A stretch of 64,000 nt of DNA from Candidatus Nitrotoga sp. CP45 (GCA_003402375.1 QFXJ01000022.1:1-64000), one strand, 5' to 3'; shown: positions 17,029 to 27,088, numbered from the stretch's first letter. Made by a program: numbers and translations. The notes: generated by a model from the letters alone, not told the origin.

Positions 17029-17691
17029 TCAACGCAAAGTCAAAATACGCCAGCCGTGCTGTTCTGCATGCTTGCGTAATGTTGCATCCGGATCGACAGC
17101 TATTGGATTATTCACTTTCGCCAACAATGGCAGGTCGTTCAAAGAGTCGCTGTAAAAAAAGCTATCGGCAAAACTATCCCACCCCCATCCTCGTTGCGCC
17201 AACCAACTTTCCAACCGGGTAATTTTGCCTTCACGGAAACAAGGTACGCCAGCCACACACCCAGTGAATTCACCGTCCTTTTCTTCCGGCTCAGTAGCAA
17301 TTAGATGTTCCACGCCGAATTCACGCGCAATCGGCGAGGTCACAAAACTATTAGTGGCAGTGATGATAATGCACACGTCCCCCGCCACACGGTGCCGCGC
17401 CACTAACTCTTGTGCAGGCGCAGTCATCATGCCGCGCACCTTGCGCTGCATGAAGTCGTCACGCCAGCCATTTAATACCTTGCGCGCATGACGCGACAAC
17501 GGTTTCAACTGGAAGTCGAGGAACTCATAAATATCCAGCGTTCCCGCTTTGTATTGCTCATAAAAAGCCAAGTTCTTCGCCTCAAATAGTTCGCGATCGA
17601 GCACGCCCTGTTCGATGAGAAATTGAGCCCACTCGAAATCGCTGTCACCATTCAGCAAGGTATTGTCTAAATCAAATAGCGCAAGGTTCAC
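17029..17691 (-). CDS. HAD-IB family hydrolase (SerB-like phosphatase)
   Basis: A 220-residue phosphatase of the HAD superfamily subclass IB. Motif I is LALFDLDNTLLNGDSDFEW (residues 3-21), motif II is the ITATNSF region (about 111), and motifs III/IV are in GKITRLESW and FYSDSLNDLPLLAKVNNPIAVDPD (about 185-208). Such proteins hydrolyse small phosphoesters such as phosphoserine or histidinol phosphate; the substrate is not evident here. The start overlaps the stop of hda by 4 bases, so they are co-translated. Confidence 0.9.
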   Translation of the reverse strand: MNLALFDLDNTLLNGDSDFEWAQFLIEQGVLDRELFEAKNLAFYEQYKAGTLDIYEFLDFQLKPLSRHARKVLNGWRDDFMQRKVRGMMTAPAQELVARHRVAGDVCIIITATNSFVTSPIAREFGVEHLIATEPEEKDGEFTGCVAGVPCFREGKITRLESWLAQRGWGWDSFADSFFYSDSLNDLPLLAKVNNPIAVDPDATLRKHAEQHGWRILTLR

Positions 17692-18356
17692 ACTGACTCC
17701 AGGTTAAAAGTTTGCATCACTTCTTTCAGCAATGGTACCGAGGGCGCGCGCTGCAAACGCAAACACTGCGCGTCCAGCGCATCCATTAGCCCGAGTAGCG
17801 CAGGCATATCACGCCGTCCGTGACGCAGCAGGTATTGCGTCACGTCGCGCGGCAGTATAAAACCGCGCGCTTGTCCATGCTGCTCTAATGCTTGTGCCTT
17901 TTCTGCATCATTCAGCGCATGCACCTGATATACCAGCCCCCAGCCCAACCGGGTGCGCAGGTCATCACGCAAGTTTAAATGGGCCGGCGCAGATACACCA
18001 CTAACCAGCAACACACCGCCATTTTCGCGCACCCTATTATAAAGGGCGAACAGCGCAATCTGTGCTGCATCATCTAGCACCTCAACATCATCCACTGCAA
18101 TCACTGAAACCACATCCGGCACAGCGCCATGAGCAAAGACTGCGGACTGTCCCAATGAGCGTGCCTGCACCACTGCTGCCTGCATAAGATGGCTCTTGCC
18201 ACAGCCTACCTCACCCCATAGGTAGAAACACCGTTCATTTGAGGTGCCTGCCAATGCATGTTGCAATGCCGAGAGCAACTCAACGTTACGGCCCGATACG
18301 AAATTATTGAGCGTGGGCAACCAGTCCGGAGTGATGTTTAATAATAATTGCGTCAT
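17688..18356 (-). CDS. hda: DnaA regulatory inactivator Hda
   Basis: AAA+ protein that works with the sliding clamp to turn ATP-DnaA into the inactive ADP form after initiation. The 222 residues start at MTQLLLNITPDWLPTLNNFV. The in-frame extension up to 18485 is not conserved-looking and lacks a signal. Walker A is LWGEVGCGKSHLMQA (about 46-60), the Walker B equivalent is VIAVDDVEVLDD (about 84-95), and sensor/arginine-finger region RDDLRTRLGWGLVYQ (about 130). It lacks the DnaA DNA-binding domain, as expected for Hda. Confidence 0.93.
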   Translation of the reverse strand: MTQLLLNITPDWLPTLNNFVSGRNVELLSALQHALAGTSNERCFYLWGEVGCGKSHLMQAAVVQARSLGQSAVFAHGAVPDVVSVIAVDDVEVLDDAAQIALFALYNRVRENGGVLLVSGVSAPAHLNLRDDLRTRLGWGLVYQVHALNDAEKAQALEQHGQARGFILPRDVTQYLLRHGRRDMPALLGLMDALDAQCLRLQRAPSVPLLKEVMQTFNLESV

Positions 18357-18564
18357 AAAAAATGAATCACGATACACGGATATGGATAGCTGCCATGCCC
18401 TGGACATGGCCCAATCTGACCAACAGTGCTGCCCGCACGGGAAGGGTTGAGCAGTAAGCAAGCGCATCCCCTTGCAGTGCGGCAAAGCGTTGAATGGTCA
18501 TTTGGGGTAAAATATCGCTAACGAAATGGCCTGTACTGTATCCCGAAGAAAGCGAGAACTCAAC

Positions 18565-19605
18565 TTGAGCTTACCTAATACCCTTTCCTACCGCGACGCC
18601 GGCGTAGACATAGCCGCAGGTGACCGTCTGGTGGAAAACATTAAACCATTCGCCAAACGTACGATGCGCCCGGAAGTTCTGAGTGGCATAGGTGGCTTTG
18701 GCGGATTAGTCGAAATTTCTAAAAAATACCGCGAACCGGTGCTGGTATCTGGCACCGATGGCGTGGGTACCAAATTAAAATTGGCATTCGAATTGAATCG
18801 TCACGATACAGTTGGCATCGATTTGGTTGGGATGAGCGTCAACGACATTCTGGTGCAGGGCGCAGAGCCGCTGTTTTTCCTTGATTATTTCGCCTGTGGC
18901 AAGCTGGATGTGGATGCCGCCACCGAAGTTATCAAGGGCATAGCGGCAGGATGCGAACTGGCTGGTTGCGCGCTCATAGGCGGCGAGACCGCCGAAATGC
19001 CGGGCATGTATCCGGTGGGCGAATATGACCTTGCCGGTTTCGCTGTGGGTGTAGTGGAAAAAGCCAATATCATCACTGGCGCTGACATTCGGCCTGGTGA
19101 TGTAGTGCTGGGACTCGCTTCTAACGGCGCGCACTCCAACGGTTACTCGCTGATACGTAAAATCATCGAGCGCAGCCAACCCGACCTCAATGCTAAATTT
19201 GATGGTGAGCGCACACTGGCTGATTGCATCATGGCGCCCACGCGTATCTATGTGAAGCCATTACTGGCGCTGATGCAAACCCTCCGGATAAAGGGTATGG
19301 CGCACATCACTGGCGGTGGCCTACTTGAAAATGTGCCGCGCGTGTTGCCTTCCACCGTCACCGCCGTGATTGACGGACTCGCCTGGCGCACACCCAAGCT
19401 GTTCGAGTGGCTCCGCGAACAGGGCAACATAGCTCAACAAGAAATGTACCGCACCTTCAACTGCGGCATCGGCATGGTGGTTATCGTGGACCAGAATGAT
19501 GCCGCAGACGCAATCACCCAGCTTGTCGCCGCTGGAGAAACCGTATGGCGCATAGGCACAATTGAAGCGCGGACAGGCGATGAAGCACAAACCCGAATCT
19601 GTTAA
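18565..19605 (+). CDS. purM: Phosphoribosylformylglycinamidine cyclo-ligase (AIR synthetase)
   Basis: Fifth step of purine synthesis, closing the imidazole ring with ATP. Starting at TTG 18565 (GAGAA upstream) gives 346 residues, the normal length; ATG 18526 would add 13 residues of unrelated sequence and lies close to a possible -10 box. Signatures: [10 protein letters not shown] near the start, [13 protein letters not shown] (about 62-74), [12 protein letters not shown] (about 97), [11 protein letters not shown] (about 137-147) and [14 protein letters not shown] (about 180). It overlaps purN by 26 bases, and the pair forms an operon. Confidence 0.96.
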   Translation: MSLPNTLSYRDAGVDIAAGDRLVENIKPFAKRTMRPEVLSGIGGFGGLVEISKKYREPVLVSGTDGVGTKLKLAFELNRHDTVGIDLVGMSVNDILVQGAEPLFFLDYFACGKLDVDAATEVIKGIAAGCELAGCALIGGETAEMPGMYPVGEYDLAGFAVGVVEKANIITGADIRPGDVVLGLASNGAHSNGYSLIRKIIERSQPDLNAKFDGERTLADCIMAPTRIYVKPLLALMQTLRIKGMAHITGGGLLENVPRVLPSTVTAVIDGLAWRTPKLFEWLREQGNIAQQEMYRTFNCGIGMVVIVDQNDAADAITQLVAAGETVWRIGTIEARTGDEAQTRIC

Positions 19606-20251
19606 CGTAACGATAAAGTCCGTCGTTATTCTGATTTCCGGCCACGGCAGTAATATGCGCGCGCTACTGGAAGCCAACCTACCCTGCCGGGTAGCGGCGG
19701 TAATCAGCAACCGAGCCGATGCCCCAGGATTGGAAATTGCCCAACAGTATGGCATTACAACAAGGGTCGTGGCGCATCGTAGCCATCCAGACCGCGAATC
19801 TTTCGACACCGAGCTAGCCAACTGCATAGACGACTACCAGCCCGATCTTATCGTGCTTGCCGGCTTCATGCGTATTCTCACCCCTCAGTTCGTGGCACGC
19901 TATCAAAACAAACTTATTAACATCCACCCCTCGCTGTTGCCCACATATAGTGGCCTGAATACTCATGCGCGCGCACTCAAGGACGGTGTAAAAATCCATG
20001 GCTGCACCGTGCATTTCGTTACCAGCGACGTCGACCACGGCCCCATCATCATCCAAGCCGCAGTGCCGGTACTCATGGACGATACCCCGGCAACCTTGGC
20101 GGCACGCGTGTTACATCAAGAACATCGCATTTTTCCGCAAGCCATCCGTTGGTTCTGCAACGACGATATCAGCCTGAGTGCGGATGGCAAGGTGCTAATG
20201 AAGCGTCTGGAACAGCCCGGTTGCGCCCTAATCTCTCCAAAAATGGAATAA
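19580..20251 (+). CDS. purN: Phosphoribosylglycinamide formyltransferase
   Basis: Transfers a formyl group from 10-formyl-tetrahydrofolate to GAR. The 223 residues carry the phosphate-binding loop [14 protein letters not shown] (about 17-30), the folate/catalytic stretch [13 protein letters not shown] (about 93-105), and the catalytic triad region [22 protein letters not shown] (split: Asn and His at about 114-116) with [11 protein letters not shown] (about 145-155, catalytic Asp). ATG 19580 behind GGACAGG is preferred to TTG 19562. Confidence 0.96.
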   Translation: MKHKPESVNVTIKSVVILISGHGSNMRALLEANLPCRVAAVISNRADAPGLEIAQQYGITTRVVAHRSHPDRESFDTELANCIDDYQPDLIVLAGFMRILTPQFVARYQNKLINIHPSLLPTYSGLNTHARALKDGVKIHGCTVHFVTSDVDHGPIIIQAAVPVLMDDTPATLAARVLHQEHRIFPQAIRWFCNDDISLSADGKVLMKRLEQPGCALISPKME

Positions 20252-20255
20252 ATTA

Positions 20256-20984
20256 ATGCTGAACATCATTTATCTAGCTGGCTTGCTATTTCTTGTTAGC
20301 ACTGCGCCGCAAGCAGTATTCGCTGCTGCACCCTCCTTGCCGTTACAGTTCACCAATGTTGGCGCCCATTACGATGTACTAAAAGGCAATATTAAAGTCG
20401 CGACCATGACAGAAACCTATAGCCGAACGCAGGGCGGCTACCGTATCGAGAGCGTAACCAAAGCAATCGGCTTACTCGCCATGTTCAAGCCAGAAGTGAT
20501 CCGCGTCACCAGCGAAGGTACCCTGACAGCGAAGGGCTTACGCCCACTCGCTTATATTCAGGAACGCAAACTCGATACCGAGCGGAATACACGTGCCGAC
20601 TTTGACTGGAAGACTAAAAACATCACTCTGACTGACCGCACGGGGAAACGCACGCTACCGCTACAAGCTGGAACCCAAGACCGGTTAAGCGCGATGTACC
20701 AGTTCATGTTCGCCCCCCTACAAAATACCACCGAGCTCAACTTCAACATGACTAACGGCAGTAAGGTAGATGAATACAGTTATCGCATTACCCCCGACCA
20801 AAGCATGACGATTCCGCTCGGTACATTCAAGGCATTGTACGTAGCTACCCCGCCGCAAGAGGGTGAGAATCGTACTGAAATCTGGCTGGCAACAGAACAC
20901 GGCAATTTTCCTTACAAGATGACCATCACCGAGTCTAACGGTGACAAATTCACACAGGTGTTGACCCAAATAAATTTTGAGTAA
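20256..20984 (+). CDS. DUF3108 domain periplasmic protein
   Basis: A 242-residue exported protein; residues 1-24 form a signal peptide (FLVSTAPQAVFAAAP). The mature protein is nearly all beta-strand, with the DUF3108 pattern YDVLKGNIKVATMTETYSR near the start and TEIWLATEHGNFPYKMTITE near the end. The function of the family is unknown. It follows purN by 4 bases and precedes a second DUF3108 gene, the usual purMN-linked arrangement in betaproteobacteria. Confidence 0.88.
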   Translation: MLNIIYLAGLLFLVSTAPQAVFAAAPSLPLQFTNVGAHYDVLKGNIKVATMTETYSRTQGGYRIESVTKAIGLLAMFKPEVIRVTSEGTLTAKGLRPLAYIQERKLDTERNTRADFDWKTKNITLTDRTGKRTLPLQAGTQDRLSAMYQFMFAPLQNTTELNFNMTNGSKVDEYSYRITPDQSMTIPLGTFKALYVATPPQEGENRTEIWLATEHGNFPYKMTITESNGDKFTQVLTQINFE

Positions 20985-21008
20985 CAATCATTCTGGGCTA
21001 TTTATGAA

Positions 21009-22175
21009 ATGAATTCTGGCGCGCCCACCAGCCGTATCACCCTTGCCATCGCACTCTCCGTACTGCTGCATGGTGCAGCACTGTGGCTCTTTCAAGTAGA
21101 GTTGCCGAATAATGAAACACTACTGCCACCACTTAGCGCGAGACTAGAAGCATTACCTCTACGAGCCGATGCGCCCATGCCAGAAGCTCAACCTACAGAC
21201 CCTCCAGCCGAATCTGACAGTACTGTAACAACCATACCAGAACCGGCATCAATACCTGTTATGGAAGCTTCATCTGCCGTAGTAGCCACTCCTGAACAGG
21301 AAACAACATCTGCTATTGAAGCAGCATCTGCTGTAGCACCCACCCCCGAGCCGGAATCAATACCTGCTACAGAAACAGCATCTGCTGTAGAAGTTATCCC
21401 CGAACCGGAATCAATACCTGCTATAGATGCAGCATCTGCCGTAGTAGTCACTCCCAAACCAGCATCAATCCCTGCTATAGATGCAGCATCTGCGATAGCC
21501 AGGGTGGAAGAACCAGTCGCGTCTCACCCATTGCCTAAACACGCACAGCTAAAATTTGCCGTCTACTATGGCCAGGACAATTTCCAGATTGGCGAAATTA
21601 CCCACCGGCTTGAAATTAGTGGAGTTCAATATGTCCTAAAAGCGGAAACGCAAACAACCGGACTAGCCCGGTTGTTCAAAAGTTACCAACTCATTCAAAT
21701 CAGCCATGGCAAGGCTGGTGATTTCGGGCTACAGCCAGAAAGCTATGAAGAAGAGCAAAACGTATCCAGCGGTAAACAAAAACTGAATGTCGCCTTCAAC
21801 TGGACAGGAAATAAATTGCATTTTTCTCAAGGAGGTGAAATTGAGTTAGCCTCTGGCACACAAGATATCCTGAGCTTTTTATATCAACTCTCACAGCTTC
21901 CCTTGCACCATAAAGTTATATCGATTGCTATCACTACTGGCAAAAAACTTGAAAAATATGAGCTTGAGATCGGTGCAGAGGAGGAAATTATCACCCCGAT
22001 GGGCAAATTGCGCGCATTACCTTTGCGCAGACTGCATAGCCAAGATGGAGACGGTATGGAAGTTTGGCTCGGGCTAGAATATCGCCTGCTACCAATCAAA
22101 TTTCGCCAAATTAAACGTTCTGGTGGCATGGTCTTAGAAGTTGTTATTTCTGACATCCGTGTCGCGGATGAATAA
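21009..22175 (+). CDS. DUF3108 protein with TonB-like N-terminus and 20-residue repeats
   Basis: The 388 residues comprise an N-terminal membrane anchor (ITLAIALSVLLHGAALWLF, about 9-27), a proline/alanine/glutamate-rich spacer and a C-terminal DUF3108 beta domain (about 178-385, starting KFAVYYGQDNFQIGEITHRL). The spacer (about 75-165) holds five repeats of roughly 20 residues built on PEPESIPAIDAASAVVVT. Such a rigid spacer resembles TonB and may reach across the periplasm. ATG 21009 is used; the ATG at 21005 is followed at once by a stop. In tandem with the previous DUF3108 gene. Confidence 0.85.
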   Translation: MNSGAPTSRITLAIALSVLLHGAALWLFQVELPNNETLLPPLSARLEALPLRADAPMPEAQPTDPPAESDSTVTTIPEPASIPVMEASSAVVATPEQETTSAIEAASAVAPTPEPESIPATETASAVEVIPEPESIPAIDAASAVVVTPKPASIPAIDAASAIARVEEPVASHPLPKHAQLKFAVYYGQDNFQIGEITHRLEISGVQYVLKAETQTTGLARLFKSYQLIQISHGKAGDFGLQPESYEEEQNVSSGKQKLNVAFNWTGNKLHFSQGGEIELASGTQDILSFLYQLSQLPLHHKVISIAITTGKKLEKYELEIGAEEEIITPMGKLRALPLRRLHSQDGDGMEVWLGLEYRLLPIKFRQIKRSGGMVLEVVISDIRVADE

Positions 22176-22273
22176 AAAATTCAAAAGTCATGAAGCCCTG
22201 TCCTGTAAACTTCGCCTCCATTCCTGTGATCGCGTCCATCACCACATCAATACCTTTACCTTAATTTAGAACC

Positions 22274-23560
22274 ATGCTACTGACCGAATATCGCCTAGAC
22301 CTCGTTATCCAAGCCCTGCGTAGCATTCTGCCGCTGGAACATCCCGCCGACGCTATGCTGCGCCACTTTTTTCAGCGCGAGCGCATTGGCTCCAACGAAC
22401 GTGCGCTGGTGGCAGAAACGGTGTTCGGTGTGTTGCGCCACCGCCTGTTTCTGGAACATGCCTGCGCCAATCAAGCCACGCCGCGCCGCATGGCGCTGGC
22501 TTATTGGATTAAATTCAGCGGTTATAATTTGCGCGAACTCACCCCGCTTCTGAAACGCGATGAGGCCGACTGGCTGGGGCAAGTGAAAGCCATCAATCTT
22601 GCCGAATTATCTTTGTCGGTGCAGGCCGAACTGCCAGAATGGTTGGTCGAACAGCTGCAAATCAAAATGACGGATGAAGCCATCCTCATGCTGGGTCGCT
22701 CTATGCAGCAACCCGCCGCATTGGATTTACGCGTTAACACCCTGCTCGCCACGCGCGACGAGGTGCTGCAAGCCTTGCGGGCAGAAAGCATGGACGCGCA
22801 AGCCACACCCTACTCCCCCATCGGCATCCGCCTCAAAGACAAGCCATCACTCACCAAGCACCCACTCTTCCTCGGCGGAAAAATAGAAGTTCAAGACGAA
22901 GGCAGCCAGCTGCTTGGATTTCTTCTCGCACCCAAGCGCAATGACATGGTTGTGGATTTTTGCGCAGGCGCAGGCGGCAAAGCACTCATGCTGGGTGCCA
23001 TGATGCAATCTCAGGGCAGGCTGTATGCGCTAGACGTATCCGAAAAACGGCTGGCCAACCTCAAACCACGTCTGAAGCGTTCAGGGCTTAGCAACCTGCA
23101 TCCGCAACTCATCGCACATGAAAACGATAGCAAAATAAAACGTCTGGCTGGCAAGATCGACCGCGTTCTTGTGGACGCGCCGTGCAGCGGATTGGGCACA
23201 CTACGCCGCAATCCAGATATCAAATTTCGCCAATCGTCTCAAAGCGTGACCGAATTCACCCAATTGCAAACCTCTATCCTGGCCTCAGCCAGCAAGTTGC
23301 TCAAACCCGGCGGCCGTCTGGTATATACCACCTGTAGTTTTTTGCCACAGGAAAACCGTGCCATAGTCGATGCATTTCTTGACGTACACACAGAATTCAC
23401 GTTACGTCCTGCAGGAGAAATTCTCGCACAACAAAAAATCCCGCTGGAGGCGGAAGAGTGCCTGCAATTATTGCCGCAACAGCACAGCACCGATGCCTTC
23501 TTCGCAGCGGTACTGGAACGGGTAAAAGCGGTTGCCCAGAACAACGTCGATTCTGCTTAA
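22274..23560 (+). CDS. RsmB/NOP-family RNA (cytosine-5)-methyltransferase
   Basis: SAM-dependent enzyme that methylates cytosine C5, most likely in 16S rRNA. The 428 residues have an N-terminal NusB-like part (ERIGSNERALVAETVFGVLRH, about 36-56, read in two pieces) and a catalytic domain with SAM motif VVDFCAGAGGKALMLGAMM (about 226-244), DVSEKRLANLKPRL (about 252), VLVDAPCSGLGTLRRNPD (about 299-316, first catalytic Cys) and VYTTCSFLPQENRAIV (second Cys). The NusB-like region is shorter than in classical RsmB, so the exact target base is uncertain. Confidence 0.9.
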   Translation: MLLTEYRLDLVIQALRSILPLEHPADAMLRHFFQRERIGSNERALVAETVFGVLRHRLFLEHACANQATPRRMALAYWIKFSGYNLRELTPLLKRDEADWLGQVKAINLAELSLSVQAELPEWLVEQLQIKMTDEAILMLGRSMQQPAALDLRVNTLLATRDEVLQALRAESMDAQATPYSPIGIRLKDKPSLTKHPLFLGGKIEVQDEGSQLLGFLLAPKRNDMVVDFCAGAGGKALMLGAMMQSQGRLYALDVSEKRLANLKPRLKRSGLSNLHPQLIAHENDSKIKRLAGKIDRVLVDAPCSGLGTLRRNPDIKFRQSSQSVTEFTQLQTSILASASKLLKPGGRLVYTTCSFLPQENRAIVDAFLDVHTEFTLRPAGEILAQQKIPLEAEECLQLLPQQHSTDAFFAAVLERVKAVAQNNVDSA

Positions 23561-23651
23561 GTTTAAAAGAAAGTAACTAGGGATTTATTCGACTACATTT
23601 AGCGGTATAACTTGCCTCGCCCATTTTGTTGCATTTTTTTGACTGAGTGCC

Positions 23652-24284
23652 ATGCTGGATTTCACCGAATACACCAAGATCTTTATCAGCCTATTCGCCA
23701 TCCTTGATCCGATCGGGATCATTCCTGTCATCATTTTATTCACCTCCGGCATGACAGCGCCAAAACGTGCCCAGGTTGGCCGCATTGCATCGCTGGCGGT
23801 ATGTGCCATTTTGCTGGTTGCGTTATTAATAGGCCAACCACTACTGGCTTTTTTTGGTATCAGCATCAGTTCATTTCGCGTAGCGGGAGGCATTCTGCTG
23901 ATGTTGATGGCCTTCAAAATGTTGAATGGCAACCTTTATACATCTGTCGCAACCGATAATGATAGTACTGGGGGCGAAGCAAGCTCGATACATGCCATCG
24001 TGCCTCTATCTATCCCGCTGCTGGCAGGGCCTGGCTCCATCAGCGCGGTGATTTTAGAGGCACACAAGGCGCACGGCATTGAGCATTATTTAATCATGAG
24101 CGTGGTAATAATGTTGCTCAGCGTAACAGTCTGGCTAACATTCCTCATTGCGCCGTGGGTGGCGCAACGTTTGGGTAAGATAGGTATTGACGTATTTACT
24201 CGGCTAATGGGTCTGGTACTTGCGGCCATTTCCGTAGAATTCATTGCGGGTGGTATACGCGGCTTATTTCCTACCCTTGGCTGA
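23652..24284 (+). CDS. MarC family integral membrane protein
   Basis: A 210-residue protein with six hydrophobic helices. The start FTEYTKIFISLFAILDPIG and FRVAGGILLMLMAFKML are the MarC/UPF0056 signatures, followed by AIVPLSIPLLAGPGSISAVI. MarC proteins sit in the inner membrane; their transport substrate is not established. It is convergent with the protease gene downstream and separated from rsmB-like by 91 bases without a terminator. Confidence 0.92.
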   Translation: MLDFTEYTKIFISLFAILDPIGIIPVIILFTSGMTAPKRAQVGRIASLAVCAILLVALLIGQPLLAFFGISISSFRVAGGILLMLMAFKMLNGNLYTSVATDNDSTGGEASSIHAIVPLSIPLLAGPGSISAVILEAHKAHGIEHYLIMSVVIMLLSVTVWLTFLIAPWVAQRLGKIGIDVFTRLMGLVLAAISVEFIAGGIRGLFPTLG

Positions 24285-24331
24285 TCGTCCATTTTTTAAT
24301 AATTCGTCCCGCTGCGCGCATCATTTGTACT

Positions 24332-25498
24332 CTAGGAGTTTTCCTCCAGCTGCTTCGGCCGAGGCCGTTTACCAACCGTAACTTGTACCACAACTTCACG
24401 CTGATTACGCAGCAGCTTGAACAAGACAACTTTGCCAGGTGGCAAATTGGAAATAGTTTCCAGCATAGCGCTGGAATCTGTTAATAACTGCTTGTTATCT
24501 ACCATGGTGAGAATGTCGCCAGCATGTATCCCGGCTTTGTCCGCCGGACTGCTACGCATCACTTCCGAAATTAATACACCCTGTATATTGCCGAGCTTAA
24601 ACGATTCCGCCAGTTCTGGCGTGAGCTCCTGCACTGCGACGCCGATCCAGCCGCGTGTCACCGAGCCGTTTTGAATAATCTGTTCCATGATTTTTTTTGC
24701 CGTGCTGACAGGAATAGCGAAACCTATGCCGAGTGAACCACCATTAGGCGAGTAAATCGCGCTGTTAATACCGATCAGGTTGCCATTTATATCTACCAGT
24801 GCACCACCTGAGTTGCCTGGGTTAATGGCTGCGTCGGTCTGGATGAAGTTCTCAAAAGTGTTTAATCCAAGGTGATTGCGTTTCACTGCACTGACGATAC
24901 CCATTGTCACCGTTTGCCCGACGCCGAACGGGTTGCCGATAGCTAGCACGATATCACCTACTTGCGCTTGGTCTGGATGACCAAAAGTGATGGCTGGAAT
25001 AGCGCCAGGCAGATCGATCTTGATGACGGCAAGATCAGATTCTGGATCGGAACCAATAGTACGTCCTTTCGCCTTGCGCCCATCAGCCAGGGCCACTTCG
25101 ATCTGGTCGGCCGCTTCAACCACATGATGGTTAGTAAGGATGTAGCCATCATGGCTAATGATGACACCTGAACCTAAGTTAGAGCCGCGTTGCGGGGAAT
25201 TATCAAACTCTTCGCCAAAAAAGAAACGGAAGCGCGGATCATTCATTAATGGATGCGTGGGTTTCTTTATTTCGGTGCTGGTAAAAATATTAACCACGGT
25301 GGGCATCACTTTGCGTGTCGTAGCGCTGAAGCCTGCGGTAGGGATTTGACTGGTACTATTAGTAACGCTTTCATGCAGCGTAACAATGCCACTATGTGTC
25401 GCAGAGGGAAGAAGGCCGGGCTTCAGGGTGTTAATGATAAATAATACCGCCAGCCCAATAGTGGTGGCTTGTGCAAATAAGAGCCAGAATTTACGCAT
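24332..25498 (-). CDS. DegS-like trypsin/PDZ serine protease
   Basis: Periplasmic protease anchored by an N-terminal helix (FWLLFAQATTIGLAVLFIIN, residues 4-23). The catalytic triad is H125 (LTNHHVVEAAD), D155 (DPESDLAVIKIDL) and S230 (AAINPGNSGGALVD). A single PDZ domain follows (about 275-370, GVLISEVMRSSPADKAGIHAG). One PDZ and a membrane anchor point to a DegS/HhoB-type regulator of envelope stress rather than DegP. The 388 residues are slightly longer than E. coli DegS (355). Divergent from the Nif3-like gene. Confidence 0.92.
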   Translation of the reverse strand: MRKFWLLFAQATTIGLAVLFIINTLKPGLLPSATHSGIVTLHESVTNSTSQIPTAGFSATTRKVMPTVVNIFTSTEIKKPTHPLMNDPRFRFFFGEEFDNSPQRGSNLGSGVIISHDGYILTNHHVVEAADQIEVALADGRKAKGRTIGSDPESDLAVIKIDLPGAIPAITFGHPDQAQVGDIVLAIGNPFGVGQTVTMGIVSAVKRNHLGLNTFENFIQTDAAINPGNSGGALVDINGNLIGINSAIYSPNGGSLGIGFAIPVSTAKKIMEQIIQNGSVTRGWIGVAVQELTPELAESFKLGNIQGVLISEVMRSSPADKAGIHAGDILTMVDNKQLLTDSSAMLETISNLPPGKVVLFKLLRNQREVVVQVTVGKRPRPKQLEENS

Positions 25499-25699
25499 GA
25501 TTTATAGCTATTTTACATTGTTCAAAAATCGGCTTATCTAATCCGAATGCTTTATAAATTCGTGTAATGTTTTGCTGAGGTTTATAAATCTAAAAAATGC
25601 ATCTCATCCAGCGGTATCGATTAAAAAATCAGAAGGAGATTAAGTTTAACGTAGCTAATTTAAAGTATTATTAAACTAATTAATTTTAAAGATGACGTC

Positions 25700-26446
25700 A
25701 TGTTGTTGAATGATTTGCGCGATTATATCGCAAGCCTGCTGGAACCCGACCGTTTCCGTGACTATTGCCCAAATGGCGTGCAAGTGGAAGGTAAGGCAGA
25801 AGTCCGCCGTATCGCCAGTGGTGTAACGGCCTCGCAACGTTTATTAAAAGCAGCCACAGCATGGAATGCAGACGCCATTCTGGTTCACCACGGTTATTTC
25901 TGGCGTAATGAAGATGCTGCTGTAACTGGAATTAAAAAACAACGGCTTGCATACTTGCTCAAGCACGACGTTAATCTGCTGGCTTATCACCTGCCGCTGG
26001 ATGCGCATGCTGAACTTGGCAACAATGCGCAACTCGGTAAACGTTTGGATTTCATCGAGCATGGACGCTTCGGTGAACAGGACATTGCTTGTTATGGGGA
26101 GTTGACGCAAGCACAAACATTGGCGCAATTGACCCAGAAAATTGCCCATAGCTTGCAGCGTACGCCGCTAGTGATCGGTGAGGGTGACCCCACTATCCGT
26201 CGGATCGCTTGGTGTACTGGTGCGGCGCAAGGTTACTTCGAAGCAGCGATAGCGTTGGGCGTAGACGCCTTTCTCACCGGCGAAATTTCCGAACAAAACG
26301 TGCATGTAGCGCAAGAAACCGGGGTGGCATTCATTGCCGCTGGCCACCACGCCACTGAACGCTATGGTGTGCAGGCTTTAGGTGCGCACCTCGCCGAGCA
26401 TTGCGGTATAGAGCATCGCTTTTTCGAGCTGGAAAATCCGGTTTAA
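25700..26446 (+). CDS. Nif3-like dinuclear metal-centre protein (YbgI)
   Basis: A 248-residue member of the Nif3/DUF34 family, which forms hexameric rings with two metals per subunit; some members act in GTP cyclohydrolase-like chemistry but the role is unsettled. Metal ligands are seen in LVHHGYFW (about 61-68), LLAYHLPLDAH (about 93-103) and AAGHHATERYGVQALGAHL (about 212-230). FRDYCPNGVQVEGK near the start is the family signature. Starts ATG 25700; the gap to the divergent protease (201 bases) is AT-rich and probably carries both promoters. Confidence 0.93.
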   Translation: MLLNDLRDYIASLLEPDRFRDYCPNGVQVEGKAEVRRIASGVTASQRLLKAATAWNADAILVHHGYFWRNEDAAVTGIKKQRLAYLLKHDVNLLAYHLPLDAHAELGNNAQLGKRLDFIEHGRFGEQDIACYGELTQAQTLAQLTQKIAHSLQRTPLVIGEGDPTIRRIAWCTGAAQGYFEAAIALGVDAFLTGEISEQNVHVAQETGVAFIAAGHHATERYGVQALGAHLAEHCGIEHRFFELENPV

Positions 26447-26455
26447 GGGTGTGCG

Positions 26456-27088
26456 TTAACGCTCGAGGTTTACGCGCAATCTATCGAGTGATACCACTGA
26501 AATTGGAGCGCTTCTTGAAGACTCACGCAAAGCTGTATTAGCGGAATGCAAAGCATCGTGATGCGTCACCAACAGATTTTGTATAAGATCGACGGCTTCA
26601 TTTAATAGCGCGTCTGCAGCGGTAGAAAAATGCAGCAGGAAATCCATGCTACGCGGGTAATAGGACGTCCATTGCCAAGCCAAGAAGTTCTCATTACTCT
26701 TAAAGCCTGCCTCCTGGAAAGTAGTATGTAGTGTGTTAATGACACTTAACTGTTTTTGTTCGGGCGTAGGCACAGCGCTCCACATCAGCCCATAGTAAAT
26801 ACGCAGGGTATCCCCCAGATATTGCTGTTCCAACATGGGGCGCAGGTAAAGCTTTTGTTCTACCTTAGGTTGTAGGTGCAGTCCAACCAGGCACTCAGTC
26901 GCGTTGCGATCTTCGGTAGTTGATACATGCCAGTCTGGCGCACTCGCCACAATACGTTCGCTTAATGCCAGCCAAAAATCATTGTTCAATTTCTGGCGTA
27001 TTCCATCCACCTGATTTGCCACGCTAAGCGCTAAGGGCAAGTTTTCTTTTTGTGCGAAGAAATTCAGCACCGCCTGTTCTTCATTCAT
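26456..27088 (-). CDS. Hypothetical protein
   Basis: A 210-residue soluble protein that I do not recognise. No signal peptide, membrane segment or known motif. It is rich in aromatic residues and includes WQWTSYYPRSMDFLLHFSTA near residue 135, with a helical C-terminus. A purine-rich ribosome-binding site (GGATGGGCAG) precedes ATG 27088. Its 3' end is 9 bases from the convergent Nif3-like gene; its 5' side faces spoT. Confidence 0.6.
   Translation of the reverse strand: MNEEQAVLNFFAQKENLPLALSVANQVDGIRQKLNNDFWLALSERIVASAPDWHVSTTEDRNATECLVGLHLQPKVEQKLYLRPMLEQQYLGDTLRIYYGLMWSAVPTPEQKQLSVINTLHTTFQEAGFKSNENFLAWQWTSYYPRSMDFLLHFSTAADALLNEAVDLIQNLLVTHHDALHSANTALRESSRSAPISVVSLDRLRVNLER

Noticed and set aside
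18357-18485. N-terminal extension of Hda
   Set aside because: Family proteins start at the equivalent of 18356 and the extra 43 residues look non-coding.
24045-24065. Another end of the 4752-type element (gattttagaggcaca)
   Set aside because: It is inside the conserved marC coding sequence and lacks the partner repeat.
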